Origin: Amyloporia xantha
Lineage: Eukaryota > Basidiomycota > Agaricomycetes > Polyporales > Adustoporiaceae
Reading direction: 5' to 3'
NCBI GenBank assembly: GCA_036971615.1
Contig: JAYKKR010000006.1
Coordinates: 1,116,001-1,180,000 of the forward strand
DNA length: 64,000 nt
The position numbers were made by a program, and so were the translations under genes. A model generated the notes under the pieces. That model saw nothing but the letters and a program-made list of their open reading frames with translations. It ran no database searches and was not told where the DNA came from. This document shows positions 11,523 through 22,951 of the stretch, one piece after another (position 1 is the stretch's first letter; the number at the start of each line of letters is the position of its first letter).

Positions 11523-13694
11523 CTAACGTTCTTCCTGAGCCACCGTGCTGCGGGTATGGTACAGAGCAAGGTCGTTAAGCACTGCATCCGCTGGAGGATG
11601 GCTGCCTCGTGTGTACTGAATATTCTTCTCCATTCGCTGAGAAACCATCAGCGCATCCTCATGTCGTCCTGCCTCGATGAGATACTTCATAACGGCCGTA
11701 TATGTTACGACATTAGGTAGCGGGAGTGTTGAACTCGTGTTTGCCCTGGAGAACGTAGATGTAGAAGATGCTGCTGTAGTTGAGGTTTGATCTTCCGATT
11801 TATCGCCCGGCGCGGCGACTGTCGGCGATAAGGACCTGTCTGGAGCTTTCTCCATACGGTCGAGTAGCATCATTAATTTGTTGACATCTCCGATACGAGC
11901 GAATGCCGCAGTCAGCATCGTTAGACTCTCGACACTTGGAGAGATGCCGAAGCGATACATGTCCACGATGACTTGTGCAGCGCGAGATGGGCCAACCAAA
12001 TTTGCAAAAGCGTGGATGAACACGTTGAAATGGGCAGAATCGTACTGCGAAGGAGGCGCAATCGGCTCAGGGTAAGACACATCTGACGGCTTGGCCTCGG
12101 CATTGATTGACGGTACATGTTGAACAGCTTGATCTGGGTTTCGTGCTTGAGCAACCTGTGCCAGTAGCTCCTGATATAGCTCCTCCAAACCATGCGGTGA
12201 TGTCACGTTCTGTGACATGACTCGCCAGACGAGGGCCGTGTGATGTGTGGATGGCCACAGTTTCTCCTTTAGTGGCTCTTGTGGAAAAAGAACGAGGGAA
12301 CGAGCTTGCACCGACGCTGCACCCTCTTTCTCAAGAACGCTCTGTGTTCTTCGGACATATCTCCCAGTCCTCTCGGGAACGCCTACTAAATGGAAATGAT
12401 GCGCAAATACAACGAGGACGAGGTGGCCTTCCAGTTTTCGAAAGTGGTACAGCATCTCGGCTAATGCCCACATGGAGGTGGTGGGGTATGTTCTATATGA
12501 TCGTCCACGAAAGACACGCAGCGCTATCGAATGGCCGATGGATTTGTAGGCGTGAATAAATGTCGCGAGCGCACTCGGGAGGGGATAGCCAGAGGGAAAC
12601 ATGCTGCGGCGAAGAACACGAATGGCGCCTGCGAGACTTCGCCTGTCCTTGAATGGGACTGCGGCATGAAGCTCACTTGGAGGCTGATAATCCGGGGTCA
12701 ACTTGGTGGCGGTATCCGAGCGCAAGTTGGCTTGCGGATCTGTCCGGCGTAATTCCTCCACAACGGAAATCTTCGGCACGTCCAAGGTTTTTTCAAGAGT
12801 TCGCAACAATGCGTCGTAGGCGGACTCGTGGATAGAAATACCCTGTGCTCGCGCCATCTGCAATATCTTGGTGGCCTCATCGAGACGACGTGCCATACAG
12901 TGACCCTTCACGGCGCAACTGTACCAATCCTCCCGCCGCAATGCAAGGGAGTCTGTGAGATACTTCCCACGAGTTTCACTAGCGTTGAGTAGCTGATTCT
13001 CGAGCGACAGTCTTGCTGCCTTGTCAAAAGCGTCCAAGAACGAGGTGCTGATCGACGGTGAAGCATAACGGACCACGTCGGAGATGACCCGCAAAGATGT
13101 TACCGTGGCATAGCCTTTGGACGCATTGACCAATGCATACTGTGTAATGAGCGGCAGGTCGGGTACTTGTTGCTTGAAGAGCATGGCTTCGACTCGAGTG
13201 GTGGCTCTGTGGTCACCGGACACCATGTCTGGCATTAGGGCCCACCACCTCACAAAACGCAGACGACGCTCTGCGGGATCATCGCATGTGCCCAGGACAT
13301 GGATCGCAGCAGACTGATAGACGGACGAGAGCTGTACGGTTATACCCATAGCCGTCAACTCCGTGAGGACACGATCCGCATCAGCGAATTTGCCGTGTAG
13401 CACCAGGTTTGAGAGGAGCTCTGACGGGTTTGTAGGTGTCACAGGGGTGTGAAAGGCGGGCGGCTGAGAAATACCAAACGCATAGTCCTCAGAGATGTCT
13501 TCAAAGATCGAGGTGTCGAGAGGAACTGAAGGATACGGTTTTCGCTTCATTTCTACCATTGACGGCGGCTCCTGCGACAAAGGAGGAGTGCTGAAGTACT
13601 GTTTGAATGTTACAGCATCGACCGTATATCCCAGACGGTCCAGACGAAGCCGTACGCGGTGCCATGGTGCCTGCCTGAGCACCCATGTGGCCAT
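11523..13694 (-). CDS. Mitochondrial pentatricopeptide repeat (PPR) protein
   Basis: A single uninterrupted frame of 723 residues. The N-terminus is basic and free of acidic residues (MATWVLRQAPWHRVRLRLDR), as expected of a mitochondrial targeting sequence. Helical-hairpin repeats occur throughout. The clearest PPR units are near the C-terminus: one around FNVFIHAFANLVGPSRAAQV followed by a unit ending LMMLLDRMEKAP, then a unit starting NVVTYTAVMKYLIEAGRHED. A Ser/Thr-rich linker separates the last two. Known role of the family: sequence-specific binding of organelle RNA for processing or translation; the target here is unknown. The start faces the chromatin-remodelling gene at 14002, so the 307 bases between them act as a shared divergent promoter region. 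Confidence 0.85.
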   Translation of the reverse strand: MATWVLRQAPWHRVRLRLDRLGYTVDAVTFKQYFSTPPLSQEPPSMVEMKRKPYPSVPLDTSIFEDISEDYAFGISQPPAFHTPVTPTNPSELLSNLVLHGKFADADRVLTELTAMGITVQLSSVYQSAAIHVLGTCDDPAERRLRFVRWWALMPDMVSGDHRATTRVEAMLFKQQVPDLPLITQYALVNASKGYATVTSLRVISDVVRYASPSISTSFLDAFDKAARLSLENQLLNASETRGKYLTDSLALRREDWYSCAVKGHCMARRLDEATKILQMARAQGISIHESAYDALLRTLEKTLDVPKISVVEELRRTDPQANLRSDTATKLTPDYQPPSELHAAVPFKDRRSLAGAIRVLRRSMFPSGYPLPSALATFIHAYKSIGHSIALRVFRGRSYRTYPTTSMWALAEMLYHFRKLEGHLVLVVFAHHFHLVGVPERTGRYVRRTQSVLEKEGAASVQARSLVLFPQEPLKEKLWPSTHHTALVWRVMSQNVTSPHGLEELYQELLAQVAQARNPDQAVQHVPSINAEAKPSDVSYPEPIAPPSQYDSAHFNVFIHAFANLVGPSRAAQVIVDMYRFGISPSVESLTMLTAAFARIGDVNKLMMLLDRMEKAPDRSLSPTVAAPGDKSEDQTSTTAASSTSTFSRANTSSTLPLPNVVTYTAVMKYLIEAGRHEDALMVSQRMEKNIQYTRGSHPPADAVLNDLALYHTRSTVAQEER

Positions 13695-14001
13695 ATGGCC
13701 ATATACCTTGTGCTATGAATTAAGGAGGCGCAGTCATACTTTCTAGCATTGCGAAACTCACCAGAATTAAATATTCTCCCCAGACACCAGAGGTGGTTTC
13801 GAGTCTTGAATGAGTCGCTGCAATTGTAGGCCACGTTACATTCCCTATTTGGGAAACACCTGCTGACTAATCCCCAAACGGCAGCTTTCAGCAGCTGAAG
13901 TTGTTCTGTATTGACCGCGTATTGCCTGGACTCTCGTGTGGTACTTCACCGGACTGCGACCCTTTCAAGTTGCCTTCAGAGCAGTATTCATTATTGTGGT
14001 C
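13695..14001. promoter_or_regulatory. Divergent promoter region, PPR gene and Rsc8/Swi3-like gene
   Basis: 307 bases between two start codons facing away from each other. No obvious TATA box or strong repeat. The frame of the rightward gene is open a little upstream of 14002, but ATG at 14002 gives the conserved-looking [11 protein letters not shown] start. Confidence 0.45.
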
Positions 14002-16256
14002 ATGTCTTCACCAAAACGTACTGCCTCTCCGTCGCCAAGTACGTCTGATGCCAAAAGGATCAAGCTAACCGTCCCGCAACAAAATCAAGGTGCGACTGCG
14101 GTGGATCCAGAAAATGCCATTGGGAAGAGGAGCGAACTGGAACCCATACAGGGTGGAGACATAGGAAACCTACCACCGTCAGATTCGGCAGGGCCATCAA
14201 GCGAACCTGCATCTGCAGTCCCTGCAAGGCTACTCAAGGCCGAAGCGGATGGTGAGGGCGGAGAGGATGGCGGAGACGTGTCGATGGCCGAGGGTGGAGA
14301 CGCTGGGGACGAAGAGGCTGACTCTGGAGAAGAAAATGACGAAGAAGATCCTGCACAGCTCGAGGCTACGCGCCTCCGGTTGGAAGACCAGGCAAGGAAG
14401 TACCTGGCCGCACAAACACACGAGGTTATCATTCCTTCATATTCGGCATGGTTTGACATGTCCAAGATTCACCCCATCGAGCGACGCGCGTTGCCCGAGT
14501 TCTTCAACTCGCGGCATCGGTCGAAGACACCCTCGATCTACAAGGACTACCGCGACTTTATGGTGAACACGTACCGCCTGCGGCCGACAGAGTACCTTAC
14601 AGTGACCGCGTGCCGGAGGAATCTGGCAGGGGACGTGTGTGCAATCATGCGGGTCCACGCGTTTCTCGAACAATGGGGTCTCATCAACTACCAGGTATGT
14701 GCGATACGCTCTTCCTGTCTACCATTCCCCTGAGACGTTTATTCGCTTAGATTGACCCAGACCAACGTCCGGCGGCGTTGGCGCCTCCATTCACTGGTCA
14801 CTTCCGTGTAATCCTTGACACCCCGCGCGGACTCCAATCCCTGCATCCCGGTACACGGGCCTCCAACGCGGCTGGTGGGCCAGCCGTCAATGGTGCTGCA
14901 AAGGCGCCATCCTCGACGCCTGCGTCGCTGGAGCTTCGGTCCTCCATCTACCAGACGACTGCAAAATCTTCGCGCCCTGTAGACGCCGCGGAAGCGAACG
15001 CGCTCGCGAACGGTGTCAACGCCCCTAACGGCACAGAGCGCCATGTGGTGAAATATCAGTGCGACACATGCGGTGTTGACTGTACGCAGGAGCGATACCA
15101 CTCGTTGAAGCAGAAGAACTTCGAGCTGTGTCCGCCATGCTATCTCGACGGACGGTTTCCCTCAACGATGTTCAGTGGCGATTTTGTGAAGCTCACTGCG
15201 GCGTCGAGCGCAGGTGGTCTGCATCATGGAAGCGGAACGAGTGCGGACGACGACTGGACGGACCAGGAGGTCCTACTCTTGCTCGAGGGCGTGGAGATGT
15301 ACGACGACGACTGGTCGGCGATTGAAGAGCATGTCGGCTCAAGGAGCGCACAGCAGTGTATACGCAAGTTCCTGCAGCTCCCGATCGAAGATCAGTATGT
15401 CGCGACGGAAGGCGACATGGGCCCATTACGATATGCGCGGATACCCTTCGAGCAGGCAGACAATCCCGTCATGAGCGTGGTTGCTTTCTTAGCGGGTGTT
15501 GTCAACCCCGGAGTCGCGGCGGAGGCGGCGAAAACGGCCCTTCACGCGTTGACAGACGGTGATCTGAAAGAAGACGCGGCAGAAGCTGCGCAGACTGGAG
15601 AAAAAACAGCGGAATCCGACGGCCAGAGTAAGGAAGCAGCAGAGCAGTCCGCTGAGGTGCGTATGGAGGAGGACGCACCCAAGGAGGATACCGTGCCTGG
15701 AGCAGCAGACGATTCGTCGAATCCAGCCCCCACAGAGCGAGAAACAGGCTCGGACTCTATGGTTGTCGATTCGGAACCAGCGCCCTCGAAACCGACCAGC
15801 ACAATCCCCCATTCAAAAGTCGTACGCGCTGCGAATCTCGCTCTCAAATCATCGGCGAAGGCGGCCCGCACGCTTGCAGACGCCGAAGATGTGCAGATCC
15901 GCTCGACGCTTGCAACGCTCATTAAGCTCACTCTGACGAAACTGGAGCTGAAGATGGCTCAGTTCGAAGAGCTCGAGGAGCTGTTGGAAGATGAGCGGCG
16001 AAGCCTCGAGAGTGCTAGGATGGCGCTCGTCAGTGAACGCGTTGGTTTGAGGAAAATGTTGGAGAACGTTCGTGCGGAACTTGCAAAGAATGTGAACGGG
16101 GGAGTTCCTGCCGGGTTAACTGTTGCGGCTGGGCAGGCGCAGGCGGCGTTGGCAGCCAGTGGGCAGGGCACCAGGATGAGCGAAGTCGCTGGCGGCGCTC
16201 CGACGCAAGGCGACATGGGTCCTGTCAGTGGAGGCAACGTCGCGCAGCTGAGTTGA
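14002..16256 (+). CDS. Rsc8/Swi3-like SWI/SNF-family chromatin-remodelling subunit
   Basis: Two exons, 14002-14694 and 14751-16256, join in phase to 732 residues. An acidic N-terminal third is followed by a SWIRM domain (about residues 137-245; [13 protein letters not shown] to [10 protein letters not shown]), a ZZ zinc finger (about 328-368; CDTCG through CPPCY), a SANT domain (about 394-442; [15 protein letters not shown], then SRSAQQC), an acidic linker, and a C-terminal coiled coil rich in Leu and Glu. This is the BAF155/Swi3/Rsc8 architecture and order. Known role: scaffold subunit, usually a dimer, of SWI/SNF or RSC complexes. The ZZ finger fits the Rsc8 type better than budding-yeast Swi3, but one basidiomycete protein may serve both complexes. 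Confidence 0.92.
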
Positions 16257-16955
16257 GGTACTCCAGTTTGGTTTCGGAGGTCTGCTGTTTTCCCTTTCCG
16301 ATGACTGTATATCCTGTGTTAATACTGTGCTGTGTACTTCTGTCTGTTCCTGTAGCTCGCGACTATTTACCTACAGCTCTCGTAAATTTTTAGCTAAGCT
16401 ATTTCCAACTTGTCTTGCCCACTATATCCAGATGAATGTGAGCACTGAGGATGACGATGCGGTAACGAGCGCGCTGCGCTAGTCTCCGCCTCTACCTTGT
16501 CAAGTTGTAGATAAGGAATGTCGATCAGGATCACCGTGACCGTGCCGTTCCCATCAGATCCTGTATGCAAATCCACCGTCCACGTTCACAGAGTACTTTT
16601 TGTCGTTCACTTCACAATCTGTTCACTCTCACTAAGGTCATGTAGATCGGCTGTATGACCTCGTACCGTGGACATCAGGTTTCGGTGAAGATTGGTCCGG
16701 AGAAATGTCGCGGTCACGAGGATTTCTGGTGCCCGTGGACGGGTACTCCTATCCGGCCATTTCTAACGTTCGTGAGGATGGAGCAGCAACTGTATTCTTT
16801 TCTGACAGAGCGCATGCTAGATTTAGCGTCTTGGCTGGGATGTGCGGTGTGATCTTTGCAACAGATGTATTTAATGCGTGCGTCGACGTGTGGCATAGGT
16901 ACTGCTCGCCCAGCTATTTGCCCATCGGTCGGGGTGAATCTGCAAGGAGTACAGC
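16257..16955. other. Intergenic, about 0.7 kb
   Basis: Holds the 3' region of the remodelling-subunit gene and the upstream region of the esterase. A frame at 16705-16959 is open but has no domain, signal sequence or splice partner. Nothing else seen. Confidence 0.4.
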
Positions 16956-19268
16956 ATGAGTTTCTTCGCTTTAGCTCTGAAATGCGTGGTCTCGCTTTCT
17001 TTCGCTGCTACCTCGTTCTCCATCCCGTCTCCGTCTTCAATTGGTAGCGATGTGACTCTGTTGTATAACAACGATCTTGACAGTGGGTGGCTTTGGAATA
17101 TTGCCGTGAATCTTATTACTGATCCTCACACTGTCTTACTAGTCTACACGGCTACACAGCACAAGAGTGTCCTGCTCCTTTCTCCACAGTCCCAATCTGA
17201 TGCAGCCGCAGCCTGTGCAGGCCTTAGTGAAAGTCTGCTTCCCATCAACGAGACGTTCTTTACTACCGAGCTAGTGCCCTTGCTTCAATATCAGGTTTAT
17301 GACGGTGTCTATGCCGAGGACCAGCTGTACTGGGTCAGCTCATCCGGAAGCTCTTGTACAGCGGTCGATAGCTTGGGGCTTGTGACAGCAGTTTCATGCG
17401 AGACCGAGCTACCCGTTCTTTGTAGCCAGAGTGCAGAATTTGGTGCATCAGCTGAGCCTGCCAACTCGCTGGACCGTACAAGCAAATGATCTAACAATAA
17501 CTGGGTGCGTGGAACGATCCGCGAGAGACTCGCATGTTTTCTAAGCTTTTTCATAGATATCGTGATCAGCTGTCCTTCAGATTCGAAGGAATTCCGTATG
17601 CGAATACCCCGGCCCGCTTCACCTATCCCACGGCTTACTCTGGCGCAAAGACGTTGAATGCAACAGCGTTTGGTTCAGAGTGCGTACAGGTCGGAGTCCC
17701 ATCCGGGAGCGAAGACTGTCTTTTCCTTAATATTTGGACGCCATACATCCCTCTCAATGCCAGCACAGTACCTACCGAACGTCTCAAGCCAGTATTCTTC
17801 TGGATACATGGCGGAGCTTTCACTAGTGGGACGGGGTCTGATCCAACATTCGCGGGTGGCAATATGGCCTCTCGTGGCGACGTTGTAGTGGTCACCATCA
17901 ACTACAGATTGTCAACTCTGGGCTTCCTTGCCCTTGCGGATGGGAAGACGAACGGCAACTTTGGTTTGGCCGATCAAATAACGGCTCTAGACTGGGTCAG
18001 GGAGTACATCACCTCCTTTGGTGGCGACGTCAATCGCATTACAATTTTCGGGCAATCTGCTGGTGCGGCATCGGTGCGTGCACTATTGGGTTCGCCCGAG
18101 GCTATCGGAAAATATGCCGCTGCCATCCCGATGAGTAATCTGGCTGGATCGGACTATGCCACGACGTACTCGCTATATTACACAATCTCGGAAGAAGTGA
18201 GCACGGCCGTGTACCCGATATTGGAAGAAATAGGCTGCAATATTACGGATGCCCTAGAATGCCTTACAGCGTACGATGCATACGACCTTGTGAACTTGAC
18301 CAATGTAGCTAGGTCAGTTTTACATCACACTGCAATACCGAGGTCTGACTATCGTTTAGATTCATTGTCGTTGACGGTACTTATGTCGAGTACACGGAAC
18401 TGCCTCTGAATGGCTCTGCACCCATCGCAAACGTCCACGCTATGATGGGGTACATGCGAGATGACGGCGCAGCCTTTATTGGTTATCCTGTATGATGATA
18501 TATGTTTCGCTTCTGGATTCATGCATGCTGACAAATACATCTTTCAGACAAGTGGTAATCTAACAGCAGGCCTGCTGGCGCAGTATCTACCTACCAGTGT
18601 AGTCAACAATACTCTCTTCCTCGAGCCAGCTGGCCCCAACGCTACCCTCAATGTGTTCAATGTGACGGCACGTGTTGCGACCGACGTAGAGTTCCGCTGC
18701 TTAGATCAAGCAACAGCGTACTCATCAATTCAGCACGATCTATTCCAGAGTGTGTGGTTCTACCAGTTTAACAGGAGCTATCAATCGTCCGGCTATCAAC
18801 CCAATTACCCTGTTTGTGACGCGCCAGTCACGGCAACACATCCTTATGGTGATCCTTCTTTGGAATATTTCAAGTAGGGCTCCTTTGTTATATATATCGC
18901 ATTAGGGAAGAACACTCACTTTGACTTATAGATGCCATTCGGGAGAGCTGTACTACGTCTTCGGTAGCCTACCCAGCACGTCTCCCTACCGTGATGACGA
19001 GGACCTCCCATTCATGCAGCAAATGTTGGATGTGTGGACTGCTTTCGCTCGCACCTACAATCCAAATCCCGATTTAGGATTCCTGGCCGCACGTGGATAC
19101 ACCGGTACTATCGCCCGCCTCTCACAGGAAAGCCCATGGCTACCCGTCAATGCAGATACATTGTCTTCAACGCCGCTGAGAACCCTTCAATGGCAGAGCT
19201 TCATGACCCAGTTTGCAGAGCAGGAGCAATGTGACTTCTTAGGCTACCCCTTGAACTATTTCGGTTGA
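16956..19268 (+). CDS. Secreted type-B carboxylesterase/lipase, possibly frameshifted
   Basis: Exons: 16956-17504 (with a problem near 17431-17482), 17557-18312, 18360-18489, 18548-18873 and 18932-19268. The N-terminus is a signal peptide followed by a domain of about 150 residues ending in CETELPVLCSQ, common in basidiomycete esterases. The hydrolase core shows the oxyanion motif WIHGGAF, the nucleophile motif GQSAG, the acid in MRDDGAAF (Asp where many relatives have Glu) and the catalytic His in CHSGELYYVFG. Within the first exon the frame must change between LCSQ and NDLTITG. Either a 52-nt GT-AG intron (17431-17482) restores it, losing a stretch that otherwise translates as a homologous RWTVQA, or one base has been lost or gained and the gene is broken. 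Converges on the LIM gene. Confidence 0.75.
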
Positions 19269-19609
19269 ACAGGAGGACGTAGGCAACGCATGCAGGTATG
19301 CCACGCACCGTAGGTCGTATACTCGGGGATGGATATCGTATGATACATATGACTTATCCATAGCAAGAAGTATTTCAAGAATATAGAACCGACTGCGAAG
19401 GGTTCATATCTAAGATCACAACTGGCACGATACCGTTAAAGAGAAAGTTAAATATAGTGAGTCAAGTGATGCACGTATGAAGATCAGTTACCAAGTAGAA
19501 AGCAGGTATGACACTGAACACTAAGAATAGGTATACAGACATAGGTCAATGGTCATGCAGTAAATACAACTGACGTGGAGGTGACTGGTATACAGCGAAA
19601 GCAGATCTA
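19269..19609. other. Short convergent intergenic region
   Basis: 341 AT-rich bases between the stop codons of the esterase (+) and the LIM-domain gene (-). No gene or strong hairpin seen; it presumably holds both polyadenylation regions. Confidence 0.5.
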
Positions 19610-22600
19610 TCACATCTCATTCTTTATCATAATACTGAAACAATGTTCGCAAAATGGCTTTCCATCTCTTTGAAAGAACGACGGATCTTCGAATGGTTTC
19701 TTGCAGCTCTATACAAGACGGCGAGAAAGTTCATGTTTGCACTGTCATATTTGCCAAGACAGAAGGATTTCTCACCTCACACACGAAACACTCCCAGCAC
19801 CACTTTCCACCCAGTGCTTCCACTGCCCTTTTGCCGTCTCGTATGGCTTTCTTACACCGTTTACACTTCGGCAGACGCAGTCGTACGTGACAGGCTTCGC
19901 AGTATGGGTGCCCGCGGTAAACGGTAAAGCCCACATCGTCTTCGCCTCCACCGCTGAATTCGCCGTCGCCAGCGAATGTCTGTTCTCCTGTAAAACCGTA
20001 AATAAAAATGGTGGCTACGGTAAGAATTGACCGTACCTTTCAGACCACGAGAAGACAAGGATGGGGCAAGGAAAGGATCTCCACACTCCGCACAGAAGAA
20101 ATGCTGCTCGTGGTACGTGCGTTTTCCAAGCTCGGCATCGTCGAGTGTGATGAAGCGCTCGTCAACAATAGCAGTCTTGCAATGATAGCACTTCGGGGCA
20201 AAAAGCTGGATGGTGAAGAACGAGTGAATTTCATATCGTAAACATAACCCAACAAGGGTTTAGAAAAAAGCGGCCAATATAGTGTAAAGAAGTCTTGCGT
20301 ACCTCGTGATAATCTAGATGACAATACGCTCTTCCCTCATGTTCATAGCTGCTGAGGTGTTCAAGTAGCTCGTCGCATACACAACAACGGAAGCACCCTG
20401 GATGCCACCGCGCACCCATCGCACTTACCGTGCGTCCCACGATCGTGCCACCACATCCACCGCACATTAATCCAGGACCTTTGCGAATTAGACGCTGAAG
20501 CGGGGTAGGTTTCTTAGGAGGTTTAGTGCTTTCTCCAGACAAGGAGATCTGAGGTATATCAGACGATTCGTCATCGGCGAGCCCGACGGAGATGGCGGGT
20601 ATAGTAGGTCCACTTTCGTCTGGTCCCGAAACAGATATAACTGGTCCAAACCCGCCGTCACTATCTTCACTATCATCATCATCAGCGTTAGCGGGGAAAG
20701 AAATTTTGGGGATAGTTTGGCGTATTTCATCTTCGGGCCTGTTACTGTTCGCCCTAGAAACCGTTTCCGAACTGCTCCCCGAGCGAGAATGCGATGGAGG
20801 GGTAGGGAAGGAAGAGAGCGTAAAAGCAGACGATGTAGAGCTGGCCGATGTCGGTGACACTGCGGACAGCGGAGAGGCCGCAGAGGGAGAATTTGGTTTG
20901 GGCTGGGGGGATGGCAGTGTGCGCGACGAGGTGGGTATAGACGACGGTGGCCGCGGAAATGCGGATAGGGTGAATACAGACGCATTGGACGTGGCGGACG
21001 ACGGCGACGGCGCGGACGCAGGTGACTCCGCATTCCCACGGGACAGCGGAAGTGAAGGTGTTCGTGGGGCAGAGGGCAGAGGAGAATTCGCAAAGCGCGA
21101 GGAGGATGGAAGAGGGGCCGTTGAAGGCGGCGGCCCGGCATTGAGAGCATGTGTACGTATGGACGCAGGCGGAGCCGGTCTGCTGCCAGACGAGCGTTCC
21201 GGCCCACGAAATGCGGACGTCAGCACCGTGGCATCACCCCCTGTAGCGGTGGTACGATCGCTCATCCTTGCGGGAGACGGCGAGCGTCTTAAAGAAGGCG
21301 GAGGAGCATCGTCCAAACTGAGATCAAGTACAGGGAAACGCCCGGGGTTGGGAGACGGGCGTCCAAAGATGCTTTGCTTACGCACCGCGTCCCCATCGCC
21401 CCCGTCACTCAAGGCTGGTGTTCTCGGAAGTGGTGGAAGCCCAGCAGGCCAGCGTGTAATACCAGGCTGCGCGTTCACACGCGTCATAGGGGGCATGGGG
21501 TGTGGCCGTACAGCCGTACTAGCATTGGGGACTGATTGCGAGTAGCCATGTGACCGCGACGGCGGTCGAGAGATTTGTTCTTTGGAATCTGAGCCAGTAG
21601 AGGATTGTCTCTGAGACACGTTGTCTCCCTGTGCAGACATCTCTGCAAATCGCATTGTTGTGCTCTGTACATGTTTGTTGCCGTTTGCATCCTGCACATC
21701 GTTGGCTTCTGCGCGGGTGCGTGGCGGCATGTCAAGAATGCCATATTGTGGACTTGTCCGACCCTCCGTCTGCTTGTCAACGGGCGGCCGACCACCCTGC
21801 TCACTAGGACGGGAGAGCAGCACGTGCGCGTTAAGATCTTCACCGTCCGAACTGTCTGCGGCTGAGTACCGTGATGCTGGACTCGCAGGACGCGCTATCA
21901 TAGTAATCTGTGGACGTGGAAGTGCTCGCGGTGGTGAGGCAGGCTGCTGCGCCTGCACTTGCTGGCTTGTGATCGGTACAGGTGGAAGAGGATGCACTGA
22001 TGCGCTCCGCCCATGACTCGGTCCTGGAACGGCTGGTGATTGAGGAAGAGGACGTACTACACCGATCTGCCGCTGCAGAACTGGCGGTGGTTCAGAGCCT
22101 GACACGGTACTACGTCGTTCGATCGGCTGTGACTGCTGTGAGGATATCATAGACGAGCCTGTCTGCTGCCCAGGTGCAGGAAGAGCGCGTCTCCAATGAG
22201 GCACGAACTTTTGCCCTGGCGGAGTAGCAGGCGGCAGGGGCACCTGCTGCACGTCAGATCTTCCTCCCTTCGATGGGCTGGGGCTCCTGGCCAAGTTAGG
22301 GTGTGCAAACGAGCGCGGAATTGCCTGGGGTTGTGGCTGGGGGAGGGGTCGAGGTGGACTTACAGACGTTGTTGTCTTTGGTGGAGACGCGTGTGGGGAT
22401 GTCGGAGACCCTATGCTAGTAGGGACTGTCGGTACGGCGGAGACCGACAATGCTGGTCGATGCATAACCCGAGGACCCGGAGAGGGAGTAGGTCGCGGAG
22501 GCCCTATCTGGCCGCCTTGGGGCACATCACCAGGACGAATACGAGGATCAGGAAGTGGCCGGCGCGTAGGCAGTGCTGCTGGTGATGCCGGGGCTGAACC

Positions 22601-22951
22601 AGATTGTGCATACCGGGGATCGAAGGATGATGGGGGGTGCACTATCTGCTGGTGCTGGTATTGCATTTGTGGTGTATGTACATACGATGGTTGCGGCTGC
22701 GGCGGAAGAGGAGAGCGTGGCGGAGGAGGTAGGGGCGGACGAGGGTGACCAGTCGCGTTCCCATACGCGACATACCGTCCTTGCTCTAGGTTGGAGTATC
22801 CCACCTGGGGTTGCACCTGGCCTTGGAGAGCGTACATCTGCTGCTGTTGCTGCTGCTGTTGCTGAGGGTGTGAGGGATATGGGTAAGGCTGTGCTCTGGT
22901 TTCGTAGTCAGTCAGTTTCCCTGGATAATACGCGTACTCCGAGTCCGCCAT
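19610..22951 (-). CDS. Paxillin-like protein with three LIM domains
   Basis: Minus-strand exons 22951-20303, 20205-20037, 19987-19776 and 19708-19610 join in phase to 1042 residues. The first 830 residues are Pro/Ser-rich and disordered, with a run of nine glutamines near residue 35. Three LIM zinc-binding domains follow: about 830-883 (CGGCGG to CHLDYHE), 888-965 (CYHCKTAIVDER to CEACH) and 976-1037 (CKRCKKAIRDG to CEHCF). The second LIM is stretched by an acidic Gly-rich insert of about 20 residues before VYRGHPYC. A long disordered N-terminus with C-terminal LIM domains resembles fission-yeast Pxl1, which works at the cytokinetic ring and in Rho signalling; orthology is inferred, not proven. 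No RhoGAP domain is present, so it is not Rga-type. Confidence 0.85.

Noticed and set aside
20592..21545. 317-codon plus-strand frame opposite the LIM gene
   Set aside because: It is the complement of the Pro/Ser-rich coding region of the LIM gene and has Gly/Asp/Glu-rich composition expected of such a shadow.
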